Program-made: the position numbers and the translations under genes | Notes under the pieces: generated by a model | Databases searched by the model: none | What the model was told of the DNA's origin: nothing | What the model saw: only the letters and a program-made list of their open reading frames with translations | Source of the DNA: CAZTVF01 sp964616985 | GTDB taxonomy: Bacteria; Planctomycetota; Phycisphaerae; SM23-33 | Reading direction: 5' to 3' | DNA: 62,409 bases | Assembly: GCA_964616985.1 (NCBI GenBank) | Contig: CAZTVF010000014.1 | Span: forward strand, 1 to 62,409 | Shown: in pieces, positions 15,986 to 25,388 of the stretch | Position numbering within the stretch: position 1 is the first letter of the stretch | How the letters are laid out: every line of letters starts with the position of its first letter

Positions 15986-17611
15986 TCACTTCCAGGCGGG
16001 GGCGTCGAGGCGGATGTTCTCGCTGCCGGGGGCGACGATGCCGCGACGTTCCAGTAGCGAGCCCTCCAGGCGGAACAACTCCACCATCGCGTTGATGTAG
16101 GCAACGACCGCCTGCACCTCATTGATCTGGCTGCTCACCAAGTCTCGCTGGGCCTGGGCCACCAGCAGCGATGTGCTCTTGCCGACACGGAACTTCTCGC
16201 TCTCGGCCCGGAGCTTTTCCTCCTGCAGCGTCCGCGTGGCCGCGGTGGCGACCATCTGCTCGGCCGCACGCAGCACCTCCACGTGGGCGGAGCGGACATC
16301 GACCTGCGCCAATTGCTCGAGGTTGCCCAGCGACTCCTGGGATTGCTGGCGCGTCAGCTGCGCCTTCTGGTACGTCGCCCGCGCCTCGCGGTTGATGGGC
16401 GACACCTCCAGCGTCACGCCCGCCTGGGCGTCATAGCTGCGGCCGTCGCCGACGTTCTCGGCGCTCTCGCCGAAGCTCCGCGCGTAGCCGCTTCTACCCA
16501 GCGTCATGAAGAAGTCCAGCTTGGGCAAGAGGCCGTTGCGGGTGCGCACCACCTCCAGGTCGCCCTTCTGGATCGACAGGCGGGCCTGGTTGAGGTCGGG
16601 GCGTTTCTGGAGGGCCAGTTCCACGTGGGCAGCCACCTCGTCGAGCTTCGTGTCGGGCGTCTGGGGCAGGTTCACGTTGACGATCTGGCGGTCCCAGAGG
16701 TTCTGGCCCGGCGGGCTCAGCAGGCGCAGCAGCTGCAGGCGGGTCTTGGCCAAGCTGCTGCGGGCGTTGATCAGGTCTTCCTTGCGCAGGGCGACCTCGG
16801 CCTTGGCGGCGGCCATCTCGGTTTCGGCCAGCTTGCCGATCTTGACGCGTTCCTGCGTCTCGTCCATCTGCTGCTGGGCCAGCGACAGGGAGTTGGTGAA
16901 GATCTCGATCTGCCTCAGGGCCAGGGCGTAGTTCCAGTACGTCTCCTCCACCTGGGCCACCAGCTGCTGGGCCAGCCCGCGCAGCTCGTACTGCGAGATC
17001 AGCGTGTCCAGCTTCGCCTCGCGCAGGCGGGCGAGGTTCACGTCCAGCCCGGCACCGCGGAGCAGCGACTGGTTGGCCGTCAAGCCCACGCGGCTGTGGT
17101 GCTCATCGGCGCCGCCCTCGGCCCAGCCTCGCGTGGTCTGGCCGATGATGTCCAGCGTCGTGCCGGTGGGCAGGAAGATGTTGGCGCCGATGTTGCCGGT
17201 GGTGGAATTGGTCAGCGAATCAAGGAAGGGATTGTTGCGCCCGCGGACCTTGGTGCGCGAGCCGCTGTAGCCGCCGGTAATGGTCGGGTCGAACAACGCC
17301 CGCTGGATCTGCTCGTTGGTGCGGGCGATCTGCGGGTTGAAGCGGTCGACCGCCAGCGAACGGTTGTTCTCCAGCGCCAGAAGGATCGCCTCCTGCACCG
17401 TCAAGGCGAGGGGCCCCTCGGCTGGGATGTGCGAGACGACGGCCGGCGCCAGGCCGGGCCCGTCGGGGTCGGCGGGGCGAGAGGTGGGGCGGGCGAGTTC
17501 GGCCCCGATGTAATCGTCATAGGCGCCGGGCCGCGTGTCGTCGCAGGCGGCCAGCAGCGACATACAGGCCGCAGCGGCCAGGAACAGTCCACATCCTTTT
17601 CGAGAGAGCAT
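15986..17611 (-). CDS. TolC-family outer-membrane efflux lipoprotein
   Basis: The 541-residue protein has a lipoprotein signal (LLAACDD) and two repeats of the TolC/OEP domain with long helices (for example ALENNRSLAVDRFNPQIA, and VRSAHVEVLRAAEQMVATAA near the C-terminus). It forms the outer-membrane channel of a tripartite exporter. It is last in the minus-strand block after the adaptor (19600), ATPase (18911) and permease (17703), 91 bp behind the permease. Repeat DNA of the GGCGGCCTGGGAAGGC type lies just upstream, at 17641-17700. The exported compound is unknown. Confidence 0.88.
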   Translation of the reverse strand: MLSRKGCGLFLAAAACMSLLAACDDTRPGAYDDYIGAELARPTSRPADPDGPGLAPAVVSHIPAEGPLALTVQEAILLALENNRSLAVDRFNPQIARTNEQIQRALFDPTITGGYSGSRTKVRGRNNPFLDSLTNSTTGNIGANIFLPTGTTLDIIGQTTRGWAEGGADEHHSRVGLTANQSLLRGAGLDVNLARLREAKLDTLISQYELRGLAQQLVAQVEETYWNYALALRQIEIFTNSLSLAQQQMDETQERVKIGKLAETEMAAAKAEVALRKEDLINARSSLAKTRLQLLRLLSPPGQNLWDRQIVNVNLPQTPDTKLDEVAAHVELALQKRPDLNQARLSIQKGDLEVVRTRNGLLPKLDFFMTLGRSGYARSFGESAENVGDGRSYDAQAGVTLEVSPINREARATYQKAQLTRQQSQESLGNLEQLAQVDVRSAHVEVLRAAEQMVATAATRTLQEEKLRAESEKFRVGKSTSLLVAQAQRDLVSSQINEVQAVVAYINAMVELFRLEGSLLERRGIVAPGSENIRLDAPAWK

Positions 17612-17702
17612 TGGTCCGTCCTTTTTCTTTACAGCGTGAAGGCGGCGGCCTGGGAAGGCTGCCACCCCATCTCAGGCGGCAGCCTCGGAAGGCCGTCACC
17701 CG

Positions 17703-18910
17703 CTATTCATATCGCAGGGCTTCGACGGGGTCGAGCTTGGCCGCCCGCCAGGCAGGGTACACGCCGAACACGATGCCCACCGCGCTGGCGAAGCCCATCG
17801 CCAGCACTACTGAGAACATCTCCACCGACGTCTTGAACGGCGAGTAGGCGGCCATGATCGCCGCCGCGCCCACGCCGGCGCCGGCCCCGATGGACCCGCC
17901 CAGCCCGCTCATGATCATCGATTCGATCAGAAATTGCATCAGGATGCTGTGGCTCTTGGCCCCGATCGCCTTGCGGATGCCGATCTCCCGCGTCCGCTCC
18001 GTCACCGTCACCAGCATGATGTTCATGATGCCGATGCCGCCCACAAGCAGCGAGATGCTCGCGATGCCCCCCAGCAGCCACGTCAGCGTCTGGCTGAACT
18101 GGTTGAGCGTGGCCAGCAGGTCCGCCTGGTTGCGGACGTCGAAGTCATTCTCGGCCCCCGGGGCCGTGCGGTGCCGCCTGCGAAGCAGCGTCGTGATGTC
18201 GTCCTGCACCTGTTTCATCTGCGACGCCTCGGCCGCCTGCACGTCGATCTCGCGGACGTAGTCCACACCGAACAGCTGTTTCATCGCCACGGTGTACGGG
18301 ATGATGATCTGGTCGTCGGGGTTGTAGAAACCTTGGTCGCCCTTTTCCTTGGTCACGCCGACCACCTTGAAATTGATGCCGTTGACCTTGACCATCTGCC
18401 CCAGCGGATCGTCCTCGCCGAAGAGGTTGGTCACGGTGGTGGGGCCCAGGACGGCCACGCGGGAGAGGGAGTCAATCTCGGTGTCGTTGAACAGGCGGCC
18501 CTTGTCGACGGTGAAATCGCGGATCAGCATCCACGTCGGGGTGGTGCCCTGGATCGACACTCGCGAGTTTTTGCCCATGCGTTTGAGCTGGGCCATGCCG
18601 TTGACCAGCGGGGCGACGCGCTGCACGCCGGCGACCTCGTTGAGGATCGCCTGCGCGTCGGCCACCGTCAGCGACTGGCTGGTGCCCGACATGACGCCGC
18701 CCGTGCCCGCCTGTCCCGGGCGGATCACCAGCAGGTTGGTGCCCATGGCCGAGACGCGGGAGAGAATGCTGTTTCGCGTGCCGGCGCCGATGGCCAGCAT
18801 GGCGATCACCGCCCCCACGCCGATGATGATGCCCAGCATCGCCAGGAACGAGCGGAGCTTGGCGCCCCAGAGGCTCTTGAGGCCCACCTTGACGATCGTC
18901 CAGAACAGCA

Positions 18911-18911
<1 letters not shown>
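17703..18911 (-). CDS. MacB-type ABC transporter permease
   Basis: The 402-residue protein has one N-terminal helix (KLRSFLAMLGIIIGVGAVIAML), a large periplasmic MacB_PCD domain (about residues 45-265) and three C-terminal helices of the FtsX domain (GIGIMNIMLVTVTERTREIG). In MacAB-TolC-like exporters this protein works as a mechanotransmitter that drives substrate from periplasm to TolC. Unlike E. coli MacB, the ATPase is a separate gene. Its ATG overlaps the ATPase stop (TGATG), which shows tight translational coupling. Confidence 0.9.
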
Positions 18912-19597
<686 letters not shown>

Positions 19598-19599
19598 GG

Positions 19600-20931
19600 T
19601 TAGCCTCTTCGTCCGCCGCCCAGCGGCGACATCGGGCCGCGCTGCCCAGCCGACCAGCGGCCCTCGGCGGCGTTCTTGCGATAGCTGACGGTCTGGCCTT
19701 CGATGAGGCCTTCCAGCACTTCATAGCGAAGCCCGTCGCCCAGGCCCAGTTTGACGGGCGTCTCGACCAGGGCGCCGCCCTGGCCGACGACGTTCACCGC
19801 GCGCTTGCCATCCTTGCCGCGGAATACCGCCTCCACCGGGATCAGCAGGGCGTCGTCCTGGCGGGCGATCACGATCTCGATGTTCGCCAGCATGTTGGGC
19901 TTCAGCAGGACCTTGTTCTCGCTGACGACCTCGATCTTCACCTCGAAGGTGATGACGTTGGACACGTTGTCGCCGGCCGTGGCGATGCGGACCACCTTGC
20001 CCTCGAACGGCTGCCCGCGGAAGGCGTCGGCGGTGATGTTGCAGAATTGCCCTTCCTTCACGCGGCCGATATCGCTTTCATCCACCGAGGCGAGCACGAA
20101 AATCCGCGACAGATCCGACAGCTTCATCACGGTTGTGCCGCCCCCGACGTTGCTGATGCCCGAGGAGATGATCGTGCCCGTCTGCACGTAACGTTTGGAC
20201 ACGCGGCCGTCCATGGGCGAGGTCACCTTGGTGTCCCGCAGGCGGTCCTGCGCGATCGACAGGGCGATCTCGTCATTGGCCACGGCGGCCTCGGCGAGCT
20301 TGACGTCCTGGCGGCGAACTTCGAGCGCCAGTTCCTGGCTCTTGAGGTCGGCCATCTTCGCCTCGGCGTTCTTCAGATCGGCCTCGGCTGAGACGGCGAC
20401 GGTCTGGGCGGTGTCGTAGTCTTCCTGGCTGGCGAGCTTCTTTTCGAGCAGCTCCTTCATGCGCTCGGCCTTGGCGCAGGCGTCCTTGCTGCGGGCCTGG
20501 GCATATTCCAGCGCCGCCTGCGAGCGGATCTGGTCGTTCTGGAGCGTCCGTGTGGCGTAGGCGAGGTTCTCCTTGGCCGAGGCGAGCTTGGCCTGCGAGG
20601 CCGACAGCGAGACCTCGGCCTGCTTGAGCACGCGCTGCTCGTCGATGGGATCGAGCTCCACCAGGAGGTCATCCTTCTTCACGTTGTCGCTGACGTCGAA
20701 GGGGAGTTTGATGATTTCGCCGCTGGCCTTGCACTTGATGTCCACGTCGAGGTTGGAGACCACGCCGCCGGTGCACGCCACGGAGATGACAAGCGGGCCG
20801 CGCTCGACCTTGGCCTCCATGAGTTTGACCTCGCCGTCCTTGGGGGCGCCGGACTTGGCGTACCACGACCCCCCGAACCAGGCACCGATCCCCAGGCCGA
20901 TCACAACGATCACGATGATTATTGTCTTCAT
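19600..20931 (-). CDS. MacA-like periplasmic adaptor (membrane fusion protein)
   Basis: The 443-residue protein has an N-terminal signal anchor (IIIVIVVIGLGIGAWFGG), lipoyl half-motifs either side of a long coiled-coil hairpin (about residues 100-225, rich in Ala, Lys, Glu, Gln), a beta-barrel and a membrane-proximal domain (LIPVEAVFRGKDGKRAV). It bridges the MacB-type permease and the TolC-type channel. It is the first exporter gene of the block, 249 bp behind tetR; that gap is largely one palindromic element. The start at MKTIIIV has a GGGAGAAGAAG site. Confidence 0.9.
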   Translation of the reverse strand: MKTIIIVIVVIGLGIGAWFGGSWYAKSGAPKDGEVKLMEAKVERGPLVISVACTGGVVSNLDVDIKCKASGEIIKLPFDVSDNVKKDDLLVELDPIDEQRVLKQAEVSLSASQAKLASAKENLAYATRTLQNDQIRSQAALEYAQARSKDACAKAERMKELLEKKLASQEDYDTAQTVAVSAEADLKNAEAKMADLKSQELALEVRRQDVKLAEAAVANDEIALSIAQDRLRDTKVTSPMDGRVSKRYVQTGTIISSGISNVGGGTTVMKLSDLSRIFVLASVDESDIGRVKEGQFCNITADAFRGQPFEGKVVRIATAGDNVSNVITFEVKIEVVSENKVLLKPNMLANIEIVIARQDDALLIPVEAVFRGKDGKRAVNVVGQGGALVETPVKLGLGDGLRYEVLEGLIEGQTVSYRKNAAEGRWSAGQRGPMSPLGGGRRG

Positions 20932-21042
20932 AAACTTCTTCTCCCGCCGCACGCCCGGAGGCGTCATCAACCATCATATGTGTCCCACCCGGTGAGGGAT
21001 GGGAAACGCAGCACGATAGCCCGTCAGTGGGGGCCTTTGCCC

Positions 21043-21199
21043 TTAGAGCCTATTCGAATCACTACAAGGGTCCAGGAACGCCGACTGCGGCGTCAGAACT
21101 CCTCGCCATGCAAGACAGCATGGCGTCGTCGTTCTTCCTTGCATCCGATCGTTCCTGGCCACAACGCGGCTCCTCGTAGTCATTCGGATAGGCTCTTAG
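21043..21199. repeat. 157-bp element with 23-bp terminal inverted repeats, MITE-like
   Basis: The ends TTAGAGCCTATTCGAATCAC.. (21043-21065) and the complement of 21177-21199 agree at 20 of 23 positions. Inside there are further inverted pairs (CCAGGAACG / CGTTCCTGG, and GCCATGC / GCATGGC). It has no coding capacity. The right end overlaps the tetR gene and encodes its last residues and stop. It looks like a miniature inverted-repeat element or the remnant of an insertion; no transposase is present. Confidence 0.65.
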
Positions 21200-21785
21200 C
21201 CGCCGCTCCGTGCCGGAACATCTCGATCACCATCGCGTGCTGGCCGTATTCGCCGCCGGCGACGTCGGTCAGGTCTCTCGCCCGCGTGCGGAGCATGCCC
21301 AGCAGGAAATGCGCCAGCACTTCGGCGGGCACGTCGGGGCGGATTTCGCCCTCGGCGACGCCCTTGCGAAGCACCTCCGACAGGGCCTCGACCAGTCCCG
21401 TCCGCTTCTTCATCCATCGCCCCTGGAGATCGCCCTTGACCCAGATGACGCGCCCTTCTTCGTTCTGCATCATCTGGAAGAGCTGGCGGCGGCGTTCGAA
21501 GAATTGGCTGATCTCCTGGCAGGCGGCCAGCAGCTGCGGGCCGAACGGCTCGTCCTGCGGCACCTTGCGGCGGAGCAGGTCGCATAGCTCGTCGAAGCCG
21601 CTGGTGGCGGTCTGGAAGAACAGGTCGTCCTTGTCGGTGAAATAGCGGTAGATGGTGCCCTTGCCGACCTTGGCCGCCTGGGCTACCTCGTCCAGCGTGA
21701 TCTCGTGGAAACGGCGGCTGGTGAACAGCCTCTCCGCCGCCTGCATGATCGCCAGCTTCTTATCATTCTTCGCCAATGGGCTCAT
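21180..21785 (-). CDS. TetR-family transcriptional repressor
   Basis: The 201-residue protein has an N-terminal TetR helix-turn-helix (AIMQAAERLFTSRRFHEITL, VAQAAKVGKGTIYRYFTDKD) and a ligand-binding C-terminal half. It heads the minus-strand block that encodes the MacAB-TolC-like exporter, so it most likely represses that exporter and itself until an effector binds. Its start was placed at MSPLAKN: a longer open frame begins at 21842, but that lies upstream of the predicted transcription start. The last codons (KSLSE, stop) come from the terminal repeat of the adjoining 157-bp element, so the natural C-terminus may have been altered by insertion. Confidence 0.9.
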   Translation of the reverse strand: MSPLAKNDKKLAIMQAAERLFTSRRFHEITLDEVAQAAKVGKGTIYRYFTDKDDLFFQTATSGFDELCDLLRRKVPQDEPFGPQLLAACQEISQFFERRRQLFQMMQNEEGRVIWVKGDLQGRWMKKRTGLVEALSEVLRKGVAEGEIRPDVPAEVLAHFLLGMLRTRARDLTDVAGGEYGQHAMVIEMFRHGAAAKSLSE

Positions 21786-21840
21786 CCTATTATTGCGCCT
21801 CGGTAGCGCCGGTTGCCGCCGGTCCTGTACACTAGACACC

Positions 21841-21870
21841 AATAGAACTGACTGGTCAGTATCGAGTCAA
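21841..21870 (-). promoter_or_regulatory. tetR promoter with palindromic operator between -35 and -10
   Basis: On the minus strand TTGACT (21865-21870), an 18-base spacer and TCTATT (21841-21846) form the promoter. A perfect palindrome ACTGAC-TG-GTCAGT (21847-21860) lies inside the spacer. That is the classic position for a TetR autoregulation operator, since binding there blocks polymerase. Confidence 0.7.
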
Positions 21871-22117
21871 TAAAAATTACGTCCCCTGCGTGAGGGCGCG
21901 TTCGCACATGAGTTGCACTCGGGGAATCCACAGTCCCCGCCATCGCTTGCCTTTTATCGCTGTTTGACTTACTCAAAGCCAACATCCCCGGAAGCTGAAT
22001 CCCCTCCGCCTCCGTGCTTCATTTTCCGCGGGTGGTGTATGGAACGCCGGGGAATCGTGTAACACCCCATGAGGAAATTCCTCATTTTTTTCTTTTCAAT
22101 CCGCCCATCGACATGGT

Positions 22118-22123
22118 TATAAT
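22118..22123 (+). promoter_or_regulatory. TATAAT -10 box of the PEP-CTERM trypsin-fold gene
   Basis: A perfect TATAAT lies 45 bp before the ATG in an AT-rich patch. The leader holds a strong AGAGGAGGA ribosome site. Confidence 0.45.
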
Positions 22124-22168
22124 CCCCGCCGAACCTGTACGGCCAAATTGAGCCTAAGAGGAGGACGT

Positions 22169-23017
22169 ATGAGGTCAAACACTTCGAACGGATTGTTGTT
22201 TTCGTTGTTCGCCGCGGTGTGCGCGGTGTGTGTCTGCGCGGCCCCTGCCGCCGCCGACTTGTACATCCAGGGCTACCAGCCCAATCTCCATGACCGCCTT
22301 TACTCCGGCGGCGACAAGGCCTTCATCGGCCAGGGCTACGACTTCTCCGGCGTCGGCAGGGCCGGCGGCGAGTGGCTCACGATGATCTCCCCGCAGTACT
22401 TCCTCAGCTCGGCCGCCCACGTTCCGACCGGTTCGGCCGTGTTCTACGACAACGCCGGCGCCGGCCACTCGTACACCGTCGACGGCACGTTCAGCTTCAG
22501 CCCACTGCTGAGCGGCTCGGCCACGATGATCTACCTGGGCCGCCTGACGGCACCCATCGCCGCCGGCGACGGCATCGCCAACTACCCGATCCTCCAGCTG
22601 GCTGACAGCGAATACGTCGGCCTGACCGCGTACATGTACGGCCTGACCAACCGCGTCGGCCGCAACACCGTCGACCGCGTCGTCCGCGAAGACTTGGTCG
22701 GCAACACGCCCTCGCTGGAACTCGACTTCACCACGCCGGGTCTGGGCGCCGACGAGGCGTACATCATGGCCGGCGATGCGGGCGCGCCGAGCTTCGTGTT
22801 GGCCGGCACCGAACTGGCCCTGCTAGGCCTGCACCTGTACAACTATGGCAGCGTCTTCGAGGGCGCCGCCAGCGGCGACATGCTGTTGGGCGATTTCACC
22901 ACCCAGCTCTCGGCCAACATGCCCGGGTCCAGCGTTCGCGTCGTTCCCGAGCCGGGCACCATCCTCCTGCTCGCCACCGGCGGGCTCGCCCTTCTCCGCC
23001 GCCGCAAGACGGCGTAG
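22169..23017 (+). CDS. PEP-CTERM protein with trypsin-like fold, catalytic Ser replaced
   Basis: The 282-residue protein has a signal peptide (about residues 1-29) and a C-terminal PEP-CTERM sorting signal: VPEPGTILLLATGGLALL followed by RRRK. This directs it to exosortase processing and probable surface display. The middle resembles chymotrypsin-fold peptidases: LSSAAHV carries the His (His84), and AGDAGAPSF matches the GDSGGP block, but the nucleophile Ser is Ala204. The segment aligned with the DIALLRL Asp block reads SATMIYLGRL and also lacks the Asp. It is therefore probably a non-catalytic binding protein. A second, tiny PEP-CTERM gene follows. Confidence 0.75.
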   Translation: MRSNTSNGLLFSLFAAVCAVCVCAAPAAADLYIQGYQPNLHDRLYSGGDKAFIGQGYDFSGVGRAGGEWLTMISPQYFLSSAAHVPTGSAVFYDNAGAGHSYTVDGTFSFSPLLSGSATMIYLGRLTAPIAAGDGIANYPILQLADSEYVGLTAYMYGLTNRVGRNTVDRVVREDLVGNTPSLELDFTTPGLGADEAYIMAGDAGAPSFVLAGTELALLGLHLYNYGSVFEGAASGDMLLGDFTTQLSANMPGSSVRVVPEPGTILLLATGGLALLRRRKTA

Positions 23018-23021
23018 GCAA

Positions 23022-23190
23022 CCCCTCTCCCTCAGGGAGAGGGTGGCCCGCAGGGCCGGGTGAGGGTGTCTTGGATAGCGCCTCCGGCCCAACTATCTTT
23101 GCCCACGCATGGCTGTGTCTTCACCAGACCTTGTGGCTCGACCAGGGTGCACCCTCACCCGGGCCTTCGGCCCGACCTCTCCCTCAAGGG
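23022..23190. repeat. Inverted copies of a CCCTCTCCCTCAGGGAGAGGG-type repeat
   Basis: A common bacterial dispersed repeat (CTCTCCCTCAGGGAGAGGGT then GGCCCGCAGGGCCGGGTGAG) at about 23022-23069 is matched in reverse orientation at about 23150-23190. The two form a large stem around 80 bp of non-coding DNA just after the PEP-CTERM gene. Confidence 0.6.
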
Positions 23191-23205
23191 GTTCAGAGTT
23201 TGTGC

Positions 23206-23236
23206 TTGTCACCTTCTGAACCCGCGGATGTATAAT
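23206..23236 (+). promoter_or_regulatory. Promoter of the mini PEP-CTERM gene
   Basis: TTGTCA (23206-23211), a 19-base spacer and a perfect TATAAT (23231-23236) lie just ahead of the small gene, with a leader of about 15-20 bases containing GGAG. Confidence 0.5.
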
Positions 23237-23258
23237 GCGGACATTCCGGAGATTCGCG

Positions 23259-23411
23259 ATGCTGCATCCACTCCTACTGCTGACCGCGGCGCCCTCGGCC
23301 GTCCCTGTGCCCGAGCCCGCCGCCTTTGTCATGATGGGCGTCCTGTTCCTCTTCGTCCTCACCCGCCGCCGCAAGGGCTATAAGGCGAAGACCAAGCTGC
23401 TGTCGCGGTAG
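23259..23411 (+). CDS. Minimal PEP-CTERM protein, 50 residues
   Basis: A tiny gene with its own TATAAT promoter and a GGAG ribosome site 7 bases before the ATG. The product starts MLHPLLLLTAAPSA, a short hydrophobic leader, and passes directly into a PEP-CTERM signal: VPVPEPAAFV, a hydrophobic helix MMGVLFLFVLT, then RRRK and a basic tail. There is no room for a functional domain between the two signals. It could be a decoy or adaptor substrate for exosortase, or the relic of a longer protein. Its stop is about 100 bp before the SGNH gene. Confidence 0.6.
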   Translation: MLHPLLLLTAAPSAVPVPEPAAFVMMGVLFLFVLTRRRKGYKAKTKLLSR

Positions 23412-23518
23412 TCGCCTTGGGGGCACGCCATTGTCGTGCTGCCTGCGAGCTACCACCTTTCTTCCTTTCCCCCGCCGCGATAGATTCTTCGCATATCTGC
23501 ATAACCCACGAGGACACC

Positions 23519-24619
23519 ATGACAGAGAACCGCATCGACAAGCTTGACAAGAATCTCCAGGCCTCCGGCGCCGTTGCCGAGGATGGGCTGGTCTGGCTGG
23601 ACGCGCACGACCCGCGGCTGACGGTTCGCGGCCTGGGCTGGCCGGCCGAGGACGGCGGCAAGTTCGCACGCCTGCCGCTGCGGGCGAAGGGTCTCGTCCG
23701 TCCGCCGGTTTGGTCGCTGGCACAATGTCCCGCCAGTGTCCACCTCGCCTTCAAGACCGACAGCCACACCCTCGCCGTCCGCGTCGCCAATGATGGTATC
23801 GGCCGCATGGCCCACATGGCCGAGACGGGCATTCGCAGCGTGTGCCTCTTCGGCGGCGGCCCCGGCCGTATGAAGGCGTGGGCGACGGCCGTCCCGCCGA
23901 TCGACGCGATGGCCTTCGCCCCGACGTTCTTCAAGGGCCTGCCGCCCCGCCAGCGAGAGTTCGCCCTGTACCTGCCGCTGTACAACGCCCTGGCGTCGCT
24001 CCAGATCGGGCTGGCCCCGGGGGCCGCGATCGCGCCGCCCTCGCCGCCGGCCGTCGAAAAGCCCATCGTCTTCTACGGCACCAGCATCACGCAGGGCGGG
24101 TGTGCCAGCGTGCCGGGGCACGACTTCGTCTCCGCCGTCGGCCGCAAGCTCAACCTCCACGTGATCAACCTGGGGTTCAGCGGCAACGGCCAGGGCGAGA
24201 GCGAGGTGGCCCGCCTGATCGCCGAGATCGACGCATCGCTGTTCGTGCTGGACTACGCCGCCAACGTCGGCGTTGAGGCCCTGGGCCGCACGCTGCCGGA
24301 CTTCTACGGCACGCTTCGCAAGGCCCACCCGCAGACGCCGATCCTGCTGCTGTCGCGGATCTGCTACTGGGGCGTGAACTGGAACCCTGACGCCGCGCGA
24401 TACCACGAAGATCTCCGCGACGCCGCCATCGCCTTCTACATCGCCATGCGGCAGCAGGGCGACCGCAACCTGCACTTCGTGGACGGCCAATCGCTGATCG
24501 CGTTCGGCGAGCAGGGCATGCAGGTGGACGGCTGCCATCCGACGGACCACGGCTTTTCCCAGATGGCCGAGAGGCTCGCGCCGTACATCGAGCGGGCACT
24601 GCTGTCGGAGCTTGCGTAG
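23519..24619 (+). CDS. SGNH/GDSL-type hydrolase with N-terminal accessory domain
   Basis: The 366-residue protein has an N-terminal beta-rich domain (about residues 1-165) and a C-terminal SGNH hydrolase domain. Block I is FYGTSITQGG with the nucleophile Ser, block II is GFSGNGQGE, and block V is DGCHPTDHG with the Asp-His pair. Such enzymes remove acetyl or other acyl groups, often from glycans. No signal peptide is seen. GAGG precedes the start. Two more esterases of related folds (28466, 50363) occur in the window, consistent with a glycan-degrading lifestyle. Confidence 0.8.
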   Translation: MTENRIDKLDKNLQASGAVAEDGLVWLDAHDPRLTVRGLGWPAEDGGKFARLPLRAKGLVRPPVWSLAQCPASVHLAFKTDSHTLAVRVANDGIGRMAHMAETGIRSVCLFGGGPGRMKAWATAVPPIDAMAFAPTFFKGLPPRQREFALYLPLYNALASLQIGLAPGAAIAPPSPPAVEKPIVFYGTSITQGGCASVPGHDFVSAVGRKLNLHVINLGFSGNGQGESEVARLIAEIDASLFVLDYAANVGVEALGRTLPDFYGTLRKAHPQTPILLLSRICYWGVNWNPDAARYHEDLRDAAIAFYIAMRQQGDRNLHFVDGQSLIAFGEQGMQVDGCHPTDHGFSQMAERLAPYIERALLSELA

Positions 24620-24630
24620 CGCTGCCGATC

Positions 24631-24693
24631 GCCGTGGCGGCCTTCCCAGGCCGCCACCACAGACATGGGCGGCAGCCTGGGAAGGCCGCCACC
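24631..24693. repeat. GGTGGCGGCCTTCCCAGGCCGCC palindromes
   Basis: Two adjacent copies of a palindromic unit with core GGCGGCCTTCCCAGGCCGCC. Related single or double copies occur at about 17641-17700, 39180-39208 and 42003-42030, always between genes. Confidence 0.7.
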
Positions 24694-24742
24694 CCGGGCA
24701 GAACAAGGCAGGCGGCGTTCAGAAACCGCCACCCTTGAGTCC

Positions 24743-25174
24743 TCACGCGGCCATGTGCCGGCGTTCGTGTACGGGCGAGAAGGTGAGCAGGTCGCGATTG
24801 ACGACCCGTCGGCCCAGCGGCGCGAGGCTGACGCGGATAAACTTGAGGTGTTGCACGCCGAACGGGATGCCGATCACGGTGAGGCATAGCCCCACGCCCC
24901 ACAGCAAGTGTTCCGCCGCCAGCCACCAGCCCCCAAGCAGCACCCACAGGGCGTTGGCCACCGCGGTGGCGGCCGCGCGAGGCCGCAATGAAAACTCCGC
25001 CCGCACCAGCTGCCGCCCGAACGGCAAGGCCATGTAGGAGGCAGTTCTCCATGCGGCGTACGCGTAGGGCATCCCCACGACGGTGATCGCCATCACCGCC
25101 CCCGCCACCAGCCAGCTTGCTGCCGCCGCCCATCCGCCGAAGACCAACCACATGATGTTCAGTGCGAGTCTCAT
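24743..25174 (-). CDS. YccF-family (DUF307) inner-membrane protein
   Basis: The 143-residue protein has two related halves, each with a hydrophobic hairpin and a VxGxPxG-type turn: WLVFGGWAAAASWLVAGAVM..VVGMPYAYA, and WVLLGGWWLAAEHLLWGVGLCLTVIGIPFG. This is the YccF/DUF307 pattern. The function of the family is unknown. A TAGAAT box and a GGGGGAAGG site precede the ATG at a normal distance. It is convergent with the SGNH gene and divergent from the GH20 gene. Confidence 0.8.
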   Translation of the reverse strand: MRLALNIMWLVFGGWAAAASWLVAGAVMAITVVGMPYAYAAWRTASYMALPFGRQLVRAEFSLRPRAAATAVANALWVLLGGWWLAAEHLLWGVGLCLTVIGIPFGVQHLKFIRVSLAPLGRRVVNRDLLTFSPVHERRHMAA

Positions 25175-25388
25175 GGCCTTCCCCCTTCGCTACATTCTAT
25201 CCCGCGGCGAAAACCGCAAGCCCCCGGGCCGCCTTCGGTGTTTCAAGGACAGGGGCGTGGCGGTCACGACTCTGATATGATCACGCCCTGCACGCGGCCG
25301 CCGCCGGCAATCGCTCGCCTCGGCGCTGTGGACGCCGGCACAGCGGCGTCGGCCGCAGTTTGCACGGGCGAGCGGATAAGGACGACGC

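Noticed and set aside
23060..23383. A 107-codon plus-strand frame over the PEP-CTERM intergenic region
   Set aside because: It runs through inverted repeat DNA and reads the small PEP-CTERM gene out of frame; no homology or ribosome site.
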